NCBI GenBank assembly: GCA_022766385.1
Contig: JALEPJ010000037.1
Location: 1-56,555, forward strand
Source of the DNA: Rikenellaceae bacterium
GTDB taxonomy: Bacteria; Bacteroidota; Bacteroidia; Bacteroidales; UBA932
Length of the DNA: 56,555 nucleotides
Direction of reading: 5' to 3'
Shown: piece by piece, positions 7,678 to 18,308 of the stretch
How positions within the stretch are numbered: position 1 is the first letter of the stretch
Layout: each line of letters starts with the position of its first letter
Made by a program: the position numbers and the translations under genes
The notes under the pieces: model-generated
The model's input: the letters and a program-made list of their open reading frames with translations, nothing else
What the model was told of the DNA's origin: nothing
The model's database searches: none

Positions 7678-8778
7678 ATGGAAGAACAGTACAAACTAAC
7701 TTGTCTTTATGAGCAGCATATGGCGTTGGGCGCTAAGATGAGCCCGTTTGCCGGCTTTATGATGCCTATTCAGTATTCATCCATTACCGAGGAGCACATT
7801 GCAGTCCGTACCCGGGTTGGAATGTTTGATGTTTCGCATATGGGTGAAATCTTCATCAATGGAAAGGATGCCAAAAGATTCATCAACCACATCTTTACCA
7901 ATGATATCTCGCAAATGGCTGAAGGCCAAGTCCTTTATGGAATGATGCTCTATCCGGACGGAGGAACTGTTGACGACCTCCTTGTTTACAGGGAGTATAG
8001 CGAGGACCACTATCTGCTCGTTGTAAATGCATCGAACATCGAAAAGGATTACAAGTGGATGCTTGAAAACAGCGTAGGATATGAAGTCAATATTGACAAT
8101 CAGTCCGAAGTTTGGGGACAGATTGCTGTCCAAGGCCCTGCCTCTGAGGAACTTGTCAACAAGGTCCTTGGGGTCGATGTATCTCCTCTTACCTTCTACA
8201 CTTTCAATGATTATCAGATCGGTGGAAAGAGAGTCATAATCAGCCGTACCGGATATACCGGAGAGGATGGCTTTGAAATCTATTCAAGCAAGGAGGATAC
8301 CATCCGTTTCTGGAAAGACTTGCTTGATGCGGGGGTAGTACCTTGCGGACTTGGTTGCCGCGATACCCTTCGTTTCGAGGCGGGACTTCCTCTGTACGGA
8401 GACGAACTCAGCGCTGAAATCTCTCCTGTAATGGCCGGATTGTCAATGTTCTGCAAACTTGACAAGGACGAATTCATTGGAAAGGATGCGCTTGTAAAGC
8501 AGAAGGCGGAAGGTACTGCCAGGAAACTTGTCGGAATTGAGATTCAGGACAAGGCAATTCCGCGTGCAGGATATCCTGTTGAGCTTTCTGATGGAACTGA
8601 AGTCGGTGTCGTAACTACAGGCTATCATTCCATCTCATTGGACAAGAGTATATGCTTTGCGCTGGTGGACAGTGCATACGCGGCTCTCGGTACTGCTCTC
8701 AACATCAGAATCAGAAAGAAGGTATTCCCGGGTGAAGTTATCAAAAAGAGATTCTATAAAACAAACTATAAGAAATAA
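7678..8778 (+). CDS. gcvT: Glycine cleavage system T protein (aminomethyltransferase)
   Basis: The 366-residue length is normal for GcvT. The sequence has the N-terminal folate-binding domain (FDVSHMGEIFINGKDA, then GGTVDDLLVYR), the segment ISRTGYTGEDGFEIY, and the C-terminal beta domain with GVVTTGYHSISLDKSI. The enzyme takes the aminomethyl group from lipoylated GcvH, releases ammonia and forms 5,10-methylene-tetrahydrofolate. It is the second gene of the operon; gcvH follows after 15 bases. The ATG at 7678 is preceded by a weak purine-rich stretch (CCAGGACGAC). Confidence 0.97.
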   Translation: MEEQYKLTCLYEQHMALGAKMSPFAGFMMPIQYSSITEEHIAVRTRVGMFDVSHMGEIFINGKDAKRFINHIFTNDISQMAEGQVLYGMMLYPDGGTVDDLLVYREYSEDHYLLVVNASNIEKDYKWMLENSVGYEVNIDNQSEVWGQIAVQGPASEELVNKVLGVDVSPLTFYTFNDYQIGGKRVIISRTGYTGEDGFEIYSSKEDTIRFWKDLLDAGVVPCGLGCRDTLRFEAGLPLYGDELSAEISPVMAGLSMFCKLDKDEFIGKDALVKQKAEGTARKLVGIEIQDKAIPRAGYPVELSDGTEVGVVTTGYHSISLDKSICFALVDSAYAALGTALNIRIRKKVFPGEVIKKRFYKTNYKK

Positions 8779-8793
8779 ATAACACTGAACATT

Positions 8794-9174
8794 ATGAGTA
8801 AGATAGTAGAAGGATTGCGTTACAGCGATTCACATGAGTGGGTAAAGGTTGAAGGTGACATCGCAGTTATCGGCGTGTCTGATTTCGCACAGTCTGAAAT
8901 GGGTGACATTACCTATGTCGATATGCCGGACGAGGATGAGGAAGTGACTGCAGGCGAGGAGTTTGGAGCTCTTGAAAGCGTTAAGGCTTCCAGCGACCTT
9001 TATTGCCCTGTCAGTGGTGTCGTAGTTGAGAAGAACGAAGATCTCGAGGATGCTCCTGAGAAGGTCAATGAGGATGCATACGCTAACTGGATCATCAAGG
9101 TGAAGATGAGCGACCCTTCAGAGCTTGATTCCCTCCTTGACGCAGCTGGATACAAGGCTCTCATCGAGAAATAA
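8794..9174 (+). CDS. gcvH: Glycine cleavage system H protein (lipoyl carrier)
   Basis: The protein has 126 residues, the usual size. The lipoyl attachment site is Lys64 in GALESVKASSDLYCPVSG. The N-terminus (RYSDSHEWVKVEGDIAVIGVSDFAQ) and the C-terminus (WIIKVKMSDPSELDSLLDAAGY) match the family. It shuttles the aminomethyl intermediate between the P, T and L proteins in the cytoplasm. The gcvPA start codon follows 5 bases after its stop, so the two are probably translationally coupled. Confidence 0.98.
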   Translation: MSKIVEGLRYSDSHEWVKVEGDIAVIGVSDFAQSEMGDITYVDMPDEDEEVTAGEEFGALESVKASSDLYCPVSGVVVEKNEDLEDAPEKVNEDAYANWIIKVKMSDPSELDSLLDAAGYKALIEK

Positions 9175-9179
9175 TCCCT

Positions 9180-10511
9180 ATGGGCACATTCTCCTATTTT
9201 CCGCATACTGAAGAGGATATCAGGCAGATGCTTGACCGTATAGGGGTATCTTCTCTCGAAGACCTGTACAGCGACGTGCCACCTGAGTTCCTTTTCAAGG
9301 GCGAGTATGACCTGCGCGACGCAATGTCAGAGCAGGAGGTCCGCGATTTCTTCGCGGAATTGGACGCAAAGGACAGTCGTCTGAAGGTGTTTGTCGGTGC
9401 CGGTGCATACGACCATTACACCCCTTCAGTGATTCCTTATATCACTTCAAGGTCGGAATTTCTAACTGCCTATACTCCTTACCAGGCCGAGATATCTCAG
9501 GGTACTTTGAGATATATCTTTGAATATCAGTCTATTATCTGCGAGCTTACAGGTATGGACATTAGCAATGCCTCTATGTACGACGGCCCTACCGCCGCTG
9601 CTGAGGCCATGAAGATGGCCCTTGCCTGCACCAAGAAGAAAAAGCGCATACTTCTTTCCAGAACTCTCCTTCCGAATGTTATCTCAGTAGTCCGCACCTA
9701 TGCGAAATTCCACGGTGTTGAACTTGGCTATATTGAGGCTGAAAAAGGACAGACCGGACTTGCATCACTTCAGGAGCAGCTTGCTGCCGGGGATGTGGCA
9801 GGTATCATTGTCCCGGGAATCAATCGTTATGGCATAATTGAGGATTACAACGGCTTTTCTGAAGCTGTTCACGCAGAGGGCGGTATTGTCATTGAGTATT
9901 GCGATCCTTCTGCGCTTGCAGTCATCAAGACTCCTGGCGAATGGGGCTTTGACGTGGCTATTGGTGACGGTCAGAGTCTTGGTATACCGGTTTGCTATGG
10001 CGGTCCTTACGTCGGATTCATGGCCTGCAGGAAGGATTATGTACGCAAGATGCCTGGACGTATCGTCGGCCAGACTACAGATGCAGACGGAAAGCGTTGT
10101 TTCGTGCTCACTCTTCAGGCCCGTGAACAGCATATACGTCGCGAAAAGGCCACCAGCAACATATGTTCAAACCAGAGCCTTATGGCTTTGTATGTGACCA
10201 TCTATGCTTCACTTATGGGTCCTCAGGGCCTTAGGGATGTGAACAATCTTTCTTACGGCGGTGCACATTATCTGCACGACAGACTTCTTGAGACTGGCCT
10301 GTTTGAGGACGTATTCCCAGGAATGCCTTACTTGAAGGAGTTTGTTCTAAAACCTCTTGTTGATATTGAGAAACTGCAGAAGGCTCTTCTCGATGCAGGT
10401 TTCTTTGCGGCTCTCTCAACCGAGGAGGGCTATGTAAGTTTCTGCGTCACTGAAAAGAGGACAAAGGAAGAGATAGATGCCCTTATTGAAACCGTCAAAA
10501 GCCTGAGATAA
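9180..10511 (+). CDS. gcvPA: Glycine dehydrogenase (decarboxylating) subunit 1
   Basis: The 443-residue protein corresponds to the N-terminal half of a one-piece P protein. Family segments seen are [18 protein letters not shown] at the start, [47 protein letters not shown] and [20 protein letters not shown]. It has no PLP lysine, as expected, since that lies in subunit 2. With GcvPB it decarboxylates glycine and passes the aminomethyl group to GcvH. The start codon is 5 bases after gcvH and the stop is 1 base before gcvPB. The split form is common in Firmicutes, Thermotogae and Archaea, whereas many Bacteroides carry a single long GcvP. Confidence 0.96.
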   Translation: MGTFSYFPHTEEDIRQMLDRIGVSSLEDLYSDVPPEFLFKGEYDLRDAMSEQEVRDFFAELDAKDSRLKVFVGAGAYDHYTPSVIPYITSRSEFLTAYTPYQAEISQGTLRYIFEYQSIICELTGMDISNASMYDGPTAAAEAMKMALACTKKKKRILLSRTLLPNVISVVRTYAKFHGVELGYIEAEKGQTGLASLQEQLAAGDVAGIIVPGINRYGIIEDYNGFSEAVHAEGGIVIEYCDPSALAVIKTPGEWGFDVAIGDGQSLGIPVCYGGPYVGFMACRKDYVRKMPGRIVGQTTDADGKRCFVLTLQAREQHIRREKATSNICSNQSLMALYVTIYASLMGPQGLRDVNNLSYGGAHYLHDRLLETGLFEDVFPGMPYLKEFVLKPLVDIEKLQKALLDAGFFAALSTEEGYVSFCVTEKRTKEEIDALIETVKSLR

Positions 10512-10512
10512 A

Positions 10513-11985
10513 ATGAGATACTACGATAAACTTATTTTCGAGCTTTCGAAACCGGGCAGGACTGGTTATTCACTTCCTGCCAGCAAGTATCCAGAACTTC
10601 AGCTTCCTGCCAGCCTTTCACGTGAAACGCCGGCCGATCTCCCGCAGGTCAGTGAAGTGGATGTTGTGAGACATTATACCAATCTCTCGCAGATGAACTT
10701 CGGAGTCGATACCGGCTTCTATCCTCTCGGCAGCTGTACTATGAAGTACAATCCGAAAATCAATGAGGAGGTTGCGGCGATGTCAGGCTTCAACTCTCTC
10801 CACCCTCTTCAGCCAGAATCAAGCATTCAGGGTGCTCTCGAGGTATATTACGAGACAGAAAAAGCACTTGCGACCATTACCGGTCTCGACCGTTTCACCT
10901 TCCAGCCTTGCGCAGGAGCACACGGTGAGCTTACTGGCCTTATGATTATGCGTCAATATCACATCAGCCGCGGCGATTTGAAGCGTACCAAGGTGATAGT
11001 GCCTGACAGCGCTCACGGAACCAATCCTGCATCTGCCGCCGTTTGCGGTTTGGAGGTGATAGTTGTAAAATCAAAGGAGAATGGACTCGTCGATGTCGAG
11101 GATCTCAAACCATTGCTCAATGACGAAATTGCCGGTATTATGATGACCAATCCTAATACTCTCGGTCTTTTCGAGCGTGAGATTGGTGAGATTGCCGCCC
11201 TCGTTCACGAATGCGGCGCTCTTCTCTATTACGATGGAGCAAATTTCAATCCTCTCCTTGGAAGGGTCCGTCCTGGTGATATGGGCTTCGACATTATGCA
11301 CCTCAACCTGCACAAGACCTTCTCTACCCCACACGGCGGTGGCGGTCCGGGTTCAGGACCGGTGGGTATCAAGGAAAAGCTTCTTCCTCATATCCCTGTT
11401 CCTTATGTTGCGAAGAATGAAGACGGTACTTTCTCGATTGTGAAGAATTCAGCCGATTCTGCAGGCACAGTATCAGGTTTCTTGGGCAATTTTGGCGTTA
11501 TCCTCAGGGCACTTAGCTATATTTTGATGCTAGGAAAGCAGAACATCCTTATGGCTGGCCCTTTGGCTACCCTCTCCGCAAATTATATCAAGGAGAGTCT
11601 GAAGGATTGCTATAAACTTCCTATCGATACTGTCTGCAAGCATGAGTTTGTATTTGACGGACTTATCAACGACGGTGCTGATAAGACTGAGGATGGACAC
11701 GGAGCCACTACACTTGATGTTGCCAAGCGCATCCTCGACTACGGTTTCCACGCACCTACCATCTACTTCCCTCTTCTCTTCCATCAGGCTCTTATGATTG
11801 AGCCTACTGAGACTGAGTCTAAGGAAACACTGGACGAGTTTATAGACGCAATGAGAAAGATTGCAGCTGAGGCTGCAGAAGACCCTGCTTTGCTTAAGAG
11901 CGCTCCTCACAATGCACCTATCAAGCGTCCGGATGATACGACAGCAGCAAGACAGCCTATTCTGAAATACAAGGACAGCAAATGA
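10513..11985 (+). CDS. gcvPB: Glycine dehydrogenase (decarboxylating) subunit 2, PLP-binding
   Basis: The 490-residue protein is the C-terminal half of the P protein. The PLP-binding lysine lies in [20 protein letters not shown], a strongly conserved glycine-rich loop. Other family segments are [45 protein letters not shown] and [11 protein letters not shown]. It forms the active site with GcvPA. The stop overlaps the next start by 4 bases (ATGA at 11982-11985), coupling it to the dihydrolipoyl dehydrogenase gene. Everything from lplA to lpdA is on one strand with gaps of at most 41 bases, consistent with a single transcript. Confidence 0.97.
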   Translation: MRYYDKLIFELSKPGRTGYSLPASKYPELQLPASLSRETPADLPQVSEVDVVRHYTNLSQMNFGVDTGFYPLGSCTMKYNPKINEEVAAMSGFNSLHPLQPESSIQGALEVYYETEKALATITGLDRFTFQPCAGAHGELTGLMIMRQYHISRGDLKRTKVIVPDSAHGTNPASAAVCGLEVIVVKSKENGLVDVEDLKPLLNDEIAGIMMTNPNTLGLFEREIGEIAALVHECGALLYYDGANFNPLLGRVRPGDMGFDIMHLNLHKTFSTPHGGGGPGSGPVGIKEKLLPHIPVPYVAKNEDGTFSIVKNSADSAGTVSGFLGNFGVILRALSYILMLGKQNILMAGPLATLSANYIKESLKDCYKLPIDTVCKHEFVFDGLINDGADKTEDGHGATTLDVAKRILDYGFHAPTIYFPLLFHQALMIEPTETESKETLDEFIDAMRKIAAEAAEDPALLKSAPHNAPIKRPDDTTAARQPILKYKDSK

Positions 11986-13388
11986 GACTGACAATTATCG
12001 GAGCAGGACCCGGCGGTTATGAAACCGCCGTGGCTGCTGCTAAATCAGGAATTGAGACTGTTATCATTTCTGACGGACACGTTGGAGGCACTTGCCTCAA
12101 TGAAGGCTGTATTCCGACCAAATCATTCTGCCGCAATGCAGAGGCGATGGATCTTATCGCTAATGCTGAAACCTTCGGTATCGGGGATTTGTCATACAAG
12201 TTCGATTTTAGCAAAGTCCTCGAAAGGAAGAATTCCGTTGTGGCCCAGCTCCGTTCAGGTGTAGAAGGTCTTCTTAAACATAAGAACATTACTCTTATCA
12301 GAGGCAATGCTTCTTTCAAGGATGCCCACACTGTAAGAATCAGTTCGGATAATCCTGAGACCGACGGTCAGGAAATTTCATCTGACTATTTTATCATCGC
12401 TACAGGCTCGCATTCGGCTACTCTCCCTATCCCGGGGAATAAGCTGGAGGGAGTGATTACGTCTAAAGAAATTCTTGATATTGAGAGTGTTCCAAAGAAA
12501 CTGTGCGTTATTGGAGCGGGTGTGATAGGACTTGAGTTCGCTTCTATTTTCCGCAGTTTCGGTTCCGAAGTCAATGTGCTTGAGTATTGCAAGGATATAC
12601 TCCCTCGCTTCGATACTGATCTTGCTAAACGTCTGAAGCAGGCTCTTGTGAAGCGGGGCATTGGAATTGAGACAGGAGCCCAGGTGCAGAGTATCGAACG
12701 TGATGGAGATAAGCTTGTTGTCACTTATTTGAAAAAGGACAAGGAGTTCCGCGTTGAAGCCGACAAGGTTCTTATGGCTGTAGGCAGAAGGCCGAACACT
12801 ACCTCTGCTGCAATTGATGCAGCCGGTATTGAATACGGTCCTCGGGGAGTCGTAGTTGATGCCGATATGCGCACCAATGTCCCACATATCTTCGCCATTG
12901 GAGATATCACTGGTGGTATGATGCTGGCACATGTAGCTACGTTCCAGGGGAAGCTTGCCCTTAAAGCAATACTTGAAGAAAGTGGTATGTGCAGCAACGG
13001 TGATGAAGCGAGAATACGTCTTGACATTGTCCCGGCAGCAGTCTTTACCAAGCCTGAAGCTGCGACTGTCGGCAAGACTGAAGACGAGTGCAAGAATGCT
13101 TCTATTCCGGTCAAGTGTCTAAAGTCATTTTTCAGGGCCAATGGAAAAGCCCTGAGTATGGATGAGCCTGAGGGCTTCTGTAAGCTTGTTGTAGCCGAAG
13201 GTTCAGAGGCTTATGCCCCCGGACAGATTCTTGGCTGTCATCTCTTCGGAGCTCATTCTGCCGATCTTATTCAGGAGGTGGCTTCATTGATGAACCACAA
13301 TGCAACTGTAGCTGAACTTGCTTCAACTGTCCACGCTCATCCTACACTTGGAGAGGTTATATTGGATGCTGCGCATACAGCATTATAA
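11982..13388 (+). CDS. lpdA: Dihydrolipoyl dehydrogenase (glycine cleavage L protein)
   Basis: The 468-residue flavoprotein starts with the FAD-binding GxGxxG motif ([10 protein letters not shown]). The redox-active disulfide is C38-x4-C43 in [13 protein letters not shown]. An NAD-binding GxGxxG motif follows ([11 protein letters not shown]), then [16 protein letters not shown] for FAD contact. The C-terminal catalytic His-Glu pair is in HAHPTLGEV. It reoxidises the dihydrolipoyl group of GcvH with NAD. Being last in the glycine cleavage operon, it is probably dedicated to that complex, though it could serve 2-oxoacid dehydrogenases too. It ends 11 bases from the convergent GH9 gene, with no clear terminator between. 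Confidence 0.97.
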   Translation: MRLTIIGAGPGGYETAVAAAKSGIETVIISDGHVGGTCLNEGCIPTKSFCRNAEAMDLIANAETFGIGDLSYKFDFSKVLERKNSVVAQLRSGVEGLLKHKNITLIRGNASFKDAHTVRISSDNPETDGQEISSDYFIIATGSHSATLPIPGNKLEGVITSKEILDIESVPKKLCVIGAGVIGLEFASIFRSFGSEVNVLEYCKDILPRFDTDLAKRLKQALVKRGIGIETGAQVQSIERDGDKLVVTYLKKDKEFRVEADKVLMAVGRRPNTTSAAIDAAGIEYGPRGVVVDADMRTNVPHIFAIGDITGGMMLAHVATFQGKLALKAILEESGMCSNGDEARIRLDIVPAAVFTKPEAATVGKTEDECKNASIPVKCLKSFFRANGKALSMDEPEGFCKLVVAEGSEAYAPGQILGCHLFGAHSADLIQEVASLMNHNATVAELASTVHAHPTLGEVILDAAHTAL

Positions 13389-13399
13389 ATATACTATTC

Positions 13400-15934
13400 T
13401 CACTCGACTACATTCCTGAAAGCATAGCCAAAGTACAGGTAACTGCAATTGCCGGCTATTGTACCCTCATTCTCTCCCCAGAGGAAAGGCCAATCATCGT
13501 AATTCTCGAAATGATCCGGCTGCCTGAAAAGCAGACCCGGCGCAAGATTTCCTGGTATAGTAGCAAAGTCAGCCCTATTATTGCCATAGAAAACATTCTT
13601 CGGCCTTGTCGCATCTAATGTGGCAACGAGAGAATAATTGTGATACGGGTGACAACCGAAGATGTAGTTCGCAGCTTTATAAATATGTTCCTTGCCAATG
13701 ATATCAGGGAAATATCTGTTCGCAGTGGCTACCACTGTGCCGAAGGATACAACATCGCCGCTTCCGGCCCAATTGCCAAGATTCATAGGAACTCCGTATG
13801 GATTGTTCTTCTCGAGACTTACAACATACTCTTTGTACTTGGCAATATATGGACGCAGCTTCTCTCTGTAACTATCTGGCATATAAGGAATTGCATCCAT
13901 TGCTGTAGATATCGAGAAGTTTACGTTCCTGTCAAGCGAGCTCCAAATCTGTTTCTCAAATTCTTCAAGGTAGCTCTTCTCGCCTGTCGAAACATACAGC
14001 TGCAGATTGGTACCTGCACTGCTTCCTCCGAAGCCGAAGAAACCACCGTTCTGCCTCTTGGCAAGTAACTCTGCTGCCTCATTGGAAAGCCTCTTTGACT
14101 CTCTTATTGCCCTTTCCGCCAATTCATCATTGTAGCCCTTCATTACTCGTGCTACTTGGGCAAATACCTGTGCTGCTCTTTGGTCGCTGGCCGGATTTCT
14201 GTTTGTGAAAGCCCACATATCATCCGGGGTACCGCTTGAAAGACCATCCTCGCTCACTTCATAAGGTTTGAGTGAAGGATCGTAATGCCTTCCATCTGTG
14301 ATGGTGGCAGCATCTCCAAGATGGTGATAATTATCCAAGACTGAATTTGAGAGGGTTGTAGCCATATGGCCGATATTTTCTGCCTGGGCTAAGAGATTGA
14401 GAGCGCCATGTTCTATGTACTGGAGTATGTCAGGTTTGCCATCAGGTCTGTGTAGATCGACATATCTCTGATTCTCGTCTACAAAGGTTTGGTCGCGCAT
14501 TGGCTTGAAGTATTCCCAGATGGATACCAGGCTCTGAACAACTCCGATATTGGCATTGGTTTCTATATCGAAATCGCCTGCATCAAAGAAGCCTCCAACA
14601 TTGAGTCCAGGAATAAGTTCGTATGGCTTATATTTAGTGTCCGTATTCTCACCTTGGAAATGCATATCGAAATGATCAGATGGCGGAGCCTGAAGATATC
14701 CTTCCTTGAATGGTTCTCCGTGCCATATTCTGTATCCCTCGTTTACAGTCATATGGTTCATATGGATAGGAATCCAAACGTCTGATGTTGCGTCAGTTAT
14801 CCTATCATATACATGATTTGCAACTGTAAAGTCATCGGTCTTTTGATCCCCATACTGAATATAATAGAAGCCCGGTTTGTTTACTTCGGAAAAATCGAAT
14901 TTTGCATAATTGTATTTGAAATATTCACCCCAGACTGTGACTGGACCCTCGAAAGCACAACTGACATTTCCATCCTCTTCTATTCTGTAAACGGAAGCGC
15001 TCTTGAGTACCGTATCGTTCTTATCCAGCTCGATTACGGCAATCTTCTGCTGCGCTGGAGTATAGCCTACCTGAGAGAATCCGATGTTCGGCTTTCGTGT
15101 CCAATCCTTTATCCTGTTCGGCTCAATGTACCAGCTGAGAACCTTTCCGGTTTTTCCTGAAGGAAGGAGGCTGCGCAATACGAACCAACCGTTCTGGGCA
15201 AGTATTCTGCCATCATAGATGCTAATATCAGCATCATCCGATGTTATTTTGATCATTCTTTCAGGGTCGTCCTGCGCCATTATGATTCTCTTGCCCGATG
15301 CAAGTGGAAGCGGATCTACAAACATACCCGTGCCTCTGTCATCATATGTTCTGAAGCCTTTGAACTGTTTGACTTTTTCGCTGTTGTCCCTTACTATTGT
15401 GTTGCTAACAGCGTATTTTGAGAAACGTCCCGGTCTTCCGTCAACCAGGTAAGTCTTGCTCCAGTACTGTGAAGGCAAGAATTCCAGATTGAAACCGGCA
15501 TCTCCTTCAAGCTCAGCAGGAACAGGCTTGTCGAGGTGGATTGAGAGTTCCACACCCTTGTCCTTGGCCTTTACCTCCAATCTCGAACTGAAATCATAAT
15601 CCGGGAAATACATTGTCAATGAGATGATTCCGTTCTCAATGTCAACCACTCTGTCAAGAGTCTTGGGCACAAGGTCCCATTGTTCCGGAGTGTTGGACAG
15701 GCGGACAGCGCCTCCTTGGGCAATTCTGACTCCGTGCTGGATTATTTCAAGCCCGGAGTTCTTTTCATCATTGAAACCACCAGTGAACTGATTGTTATAC
15801 ACAAGTATGTTTAATCCCCTGGCTTCGAAGTATTCATTCGGGCCAATTTTCAAGTCCTGTGCAAAGAGACTTGCACTTGCTGTGCAAAAGAGAACTGCGC
15901 AGCTGAAGCTGATTGTTTTAATAATGCTTCTCAT
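13400..15934 (-). CDS. Glycoside hydrolase family 9 enzyme with N-terminal Ig-like domain
   Basis: The 844-residue protein has a signal peptide (IIKTISFSCAVLFCTASASLFA). Residues up to about 270 are beta-rich and not recognised. A CelD_N-type Ig domain begins at NIGFSQVGYTPAQQKIAV. The (alpha/alpha)6 catalytic domain follows, with the family motif GGFFDAGDFDIETNAN (the DAGD aspartates act as base) and a C-terminal candidate acid in WGENEGTIAGNC. GH9 enzymes are mostly inverting endo-beta-1,4-glucanases, with some exo-acting members; the precise substrate cannot be read off. It is secreted to the periplasm or cell surface. It converges on lpdA and diverges from the GH31 gene. Confidence 0.88.
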   Translation of the reverse strand: MRSIIKTISFSCAVLFCTASASLFAQDLKIGPNEYFEARGLNILVYNNQFTGGFNDEKNSGLEIIQHGVRIAQGGAVRLSNTPEQWDLVPKTLDRVVDIENGIISLTMYFPDYDFSSRLEVKAKDKGVELSIHLDKPVPAELEGDAGFNLEFLPSQYWSKTYLVDGRPGRFSKYAVSNTIVRDNSEKVKQFKGFRTYDDRGTGMFVDPLPLASGKRIIMAQDDPERMIKITSDDADISIYDGRILAQNGWFVLRSLLPSGKTGKVLSWYIEPNRIKDWTRKPNIGFSQVGYTPAQQKIAVIELDKNDTVLKSASVYRIEEDGNVSCAFEGPVTVWGEYFKYNYAKFDFSEVNKPGFYYIQYGDQKTDDFTVANHVYDRITDATSDVWIPIHMNHMTVNEGYRIWHGEPFKEGYLQAPPSDHFDMHFQGENTDTKYKPYELIPGLNVGGFFDAGDFDIETNANIGVVQSLVSIWEYFKPMRDQTFVDENQRYVDLHRPDGKPDILQYIEHGALNLLAQAENIGHMATTLSNSVLDNYHHLGDAATITDGRHYDPSLKPYEVSEDGLSSGTPDDMWAFTNRNPASDQRAAQVFAQVARVMKGYNDELAERAIRESKRLSNEAAELLAKRQNGGFFGFGGSSAGTNLQLYVSTGEKSYLEEFEKQIWSSLDRNVNFSISTAMDAIPYMPDSYREKLRPYIAKYKEYVVSLEKNNPYGVPMNLGNWAGSGDVVSFGTVVATANRYFPDIIGKEHIYKAANYIFGCHPYHNYSLVATLDATRPKNVFYGNNRADFATIPGNLAPGLLFRQPDHFENYDDWPFLWGENEGTIAGNCSYLYFGYAFRNVVE

Positions 15935-15986
15935 AAAGCGTGTATTTCTTGGTTATTAGCTGTTTCTAAATATAGAAATTAATTTT

Positions 15987-16017
15987 TTGATATTATCCCT
16001 CAAAACCCGTAAATTTG
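15987..16017 (+). promoter_or_regulatory. Promoter of the GH31 gene
   Basis: TTG at 15987-15989 (the end of a T-run) and TAAATTTG at 16010-16017 are separated by 20 bases, a textbook Bacteroides -33/-7 pair. The -7 box ends 19 bases before the GH31 ATG. Confidence 0.7.
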
Positions 16018-16036
16018 AGAACTAATACTTAATAAC

Positions 16037-18289
16037 ATGAAAAAGTTTTATGTGTTTTCACTGCTTCTGTGTCTTTCCAGTTTGATTAATGCACAGAGCT
16101 CATATTTGATTGACAAGAATATTGCTGTTTTCTATCCTGCTGATTTTCAAAATGAACAGCATCTTCCTTCCCCAATCTTCATAAACGAACTTGTCCCTGT
16201 CGCTGAGCTACCATCAACTTGGAACATAAGGCCGGAGTATAGCAGCGAGAACGGTAAGACCGTAGTTACACTAAAGATAGGTGATAATGATGATATCTAT
16301 GGTACCGGAGAGGTGTACGGAGACCTTAGAAGAAATGGAAAGACCGTAGAATTCTGGAATTCAGACAATTATGGTTATCTAAAGAATGGAGGAAAGAATC
16401 TTTATCAGTCTCATCCATGGGTACTTGGCGTTCGTCCTGACGGCAGTGCATATGGTATCATTGCCGACAATACATGGAAGTCAAAGCTCGAATCCATCGG
16501 CAATGTCTTGAAGTTCACCTCAGAGGGACCCGCATTCCGCGTTGTCGTAATCGAAAGAAGCAGCAGCGAGGAGGTCCTCGAAGCTCTTGCAAGCCTTAGC
16601 GGTCATATGGAGATGCCGCCAATCTGGGCCATTGGCAATCAACAATGCCGCTATAGCTACTACCCTGATTCGAGAGTTATGCAAATAGTCGATAGCCTGC
16701 GCCAGGAGCGTATACCTTGTGATGTTATCTGGATGGATATTGACTATATGGACAAGTTCAAAGTCTTTACTTATGACCCTAAAACTTTCTCTCAGCCTCA
16801 AAAGCTTCAGGACTTTGTTCATTCTAAGAATATGAAGACTGTCTATATGATAGACCCGGGTATCAAGGCAGAAGACGGATATTTCGTATATGATCAGGGA
16901 AAGGCCTCGAACTATTTTGTCAAGACTCCTGACGGAAACAACTTCACCGGAAGAGTATGGCCGGGCAATTGCAACTTTCCTGACTTTACACGTCACGAAG
17001 TCCGTACCTGGTGGAGCAATCTTACACGAGATTTCATGCTTAAGGGTGCTGATGGTCTATGGAATGATATGAATGAACCGTCTGTATTTGATGTTCCTAG
17101 CGGAACTATGGACGAGGATGCCCTTCATCAGGGAGAAAACTCCGATATCCATGCATCTCATCTCCGTCTTCATAACATTTATGGAATGAATATGGTGAGA
17201 GCTTCAAGGGAAGGTTCCCTTCTTGCTTTTCCAGACAAACGTCCATTTGTCCTCTCACGTTCAAACTTCCTTGGAGGTCAGAGATATGGCGCCACTTGGA
17301 CAGGAGATAACATGTCCTGCTGGGAGCATCTTCAGATGTCTATTCCTATGACTTTGAATCTCAGCCTTTCTGGACAGCCTTTCAATGGACCTGATTTGGG
17401 CGGTTTCGGAGCCGATTGCGATCCTGAGCTACTTGCTCACTGGTACGCTACCGGTGTTTATTTCCCTTTTGTCAGAAATCATGCAGCCAAAGGTACAAAC
17501 AGCCAGGAACCTTGGGTCTTCGGTGAAAGGATAGAAAATATCTGTCGTACTGCTGTCAACCGCAGATATGTACTTCTTCCTTATATTTACTCCCTTTTCC
17601 GTGAAGCTTCTGTCAAAGGCTTGCCTGTTATGCGCCCTGCATATTGGTCTGATCCAAGCGATAAGAATCTCCGTGGTGAGCAGAGAGTGTATATGCTTGG
17701 TTCAGATCTGCTTATCATTCCTCGTTGGGCTAAGAATCCAAATCTACCGAAGGGAGATTGGGATATTGTTCAGTTCGAAGAAAAGGATGATATGTACCAA
17801 GCCTTTGTAGCTCAACGTCCAGGGAGCATAGTACCTATAGCTAATCTCTATCAGAATACAGTAGAATATAAGACTGATAGCCTGACTCTCCTTGTAAATA
17901 CCAAGGATGGCTTGGCAGAAGGCTGGATGTATGAGGATGCTGGTGATGGCTTCGCTTACAGATCAGGAGAATATGCTGAATACACTTTCTCTGCCAGCAC
18001 AGATGCAAAGGGTGTTGTAAGCGTTTCAATAGAAAGAACTGCAGGAGAGATGGATAGTCCTGAAAAGATGATAAGGATAGCTTTGGTTTGCGACGGAAAA
18101 ATCACCTACTCACCTTGGACCAGGGGCAATAACGTAAGTATTAAGTCTCCGAAGGAAAAGGAGTATTCTATTGATGCCTCAAAGTTGAAATTTTCGGAAA
18201 TAGACATTGATGCACAGCCTTCGCTTCAGAAGAAACTGAGAGAACAGACCAGAAAGATGGAAATTACTGGTCAGCCTTTCGAATGGTAA
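16037..18289 (+). CDS. Glycoside hydrolase family 31 alpha-glycosidase
   Basis: The 750-residue protein has a signal peptide (KKFYVFSLLLCLSSLINAQ), an N-terminal galactose-mutarotase-like beta domain (GDNDDIYGTGEVYGDLRR) and a TIM barrel. The nucleophile aspartate is in GLWNDMNEPSVFD; the acid/base aspartate is in YGATWTGDNMSCWEHL. RSNFLGGQRYG and PFVRNHAAKGTNSQEPW are further family segments. Retaining alpha-glucosidase activity is the commonest for this group; alpha-xylosidase cannot be excluded without a tree. The HAD phosphatase gene starts 20 bases downstream and is probably cotranscribed. Confidence 0.92.
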   Translation: MKKFYVFSLLLCLSSLINAQSSYLIDKNIAVFYPADFQNEQHLPSPIFINELVPVAELPSTWNIRPEYSSENGKTVVTLKIGDNDDIYGTGEVYGDLRRNGKTVEFWNSDNYGYLKNGGKNLYQSHPWVLGVRPDGSAYGIIADNTWKSKLESIGNVLKFTSEGPAFRVVVIERSSSEEVLEALASLSGHMEMPPIWAIGNQQCRYSYYPDSRVMQIVDSLRQERIPCDVIWMDIDYMDKFKVFTYDPKTFSQPQKLQDFVHSKNMKTVYMIDPGIKAEDGYFVYDQGKASNYFVKTPDGNNFTGRVWPGNCNFPDFTRHEVRTWWSNLTRDFMLKGADGLWNDMNEPSVFDVPSGTMDEDALHQGENSDIHASHLRLHNIYGMNMVRASREGSLLAFPDKRPFVLSRSNFLGGQRYGATWTGDNMSCWEHLQMSIPMTLNLSLSGQPFNGPDLGGFGADCDPELLAHWYATGVYFPFVRNHAAKGTNSQEPWVFGERIENICRTAVNRRYVLLPYIYSLFREASVKGLPVMRPAYWSDPSDKNLRGEQRVYMLGSDLLIIPRWAKNPNLPKGDWDIVQFEEKDDMYQAFVAQRPGSIVPIANLYQNTVEYKTDSLTLLVNTKDGLAEGWMYEDAGDGFAYRSGEYAEYTFSASTDAKGVVSVSIERTAGEMDSPEKMIRIALVCDGKITYSPWTRGNNVSIKSPKEKEYSIDASKLKFSEIDIDAQPSLQKKLREQTRKMEITGQPFEW

Positions 18290-18308
18290 AAAAACTTGTT
18301 GATATTGA

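Noticed and set aside
12378..12932. 184-residue minus-strand open frame inside lpdA
   Set aside because: Shadow of the dihydrolipoyl dehydrogenase gene, whose motifs are all in the plus-strand frame.
13400..18289. Polysaccharide utilisation locus
   Set aside because: GH9 and GH31 are adjacent but there is no SusC/SusD pair or hybrid regulator anywhere in the window.
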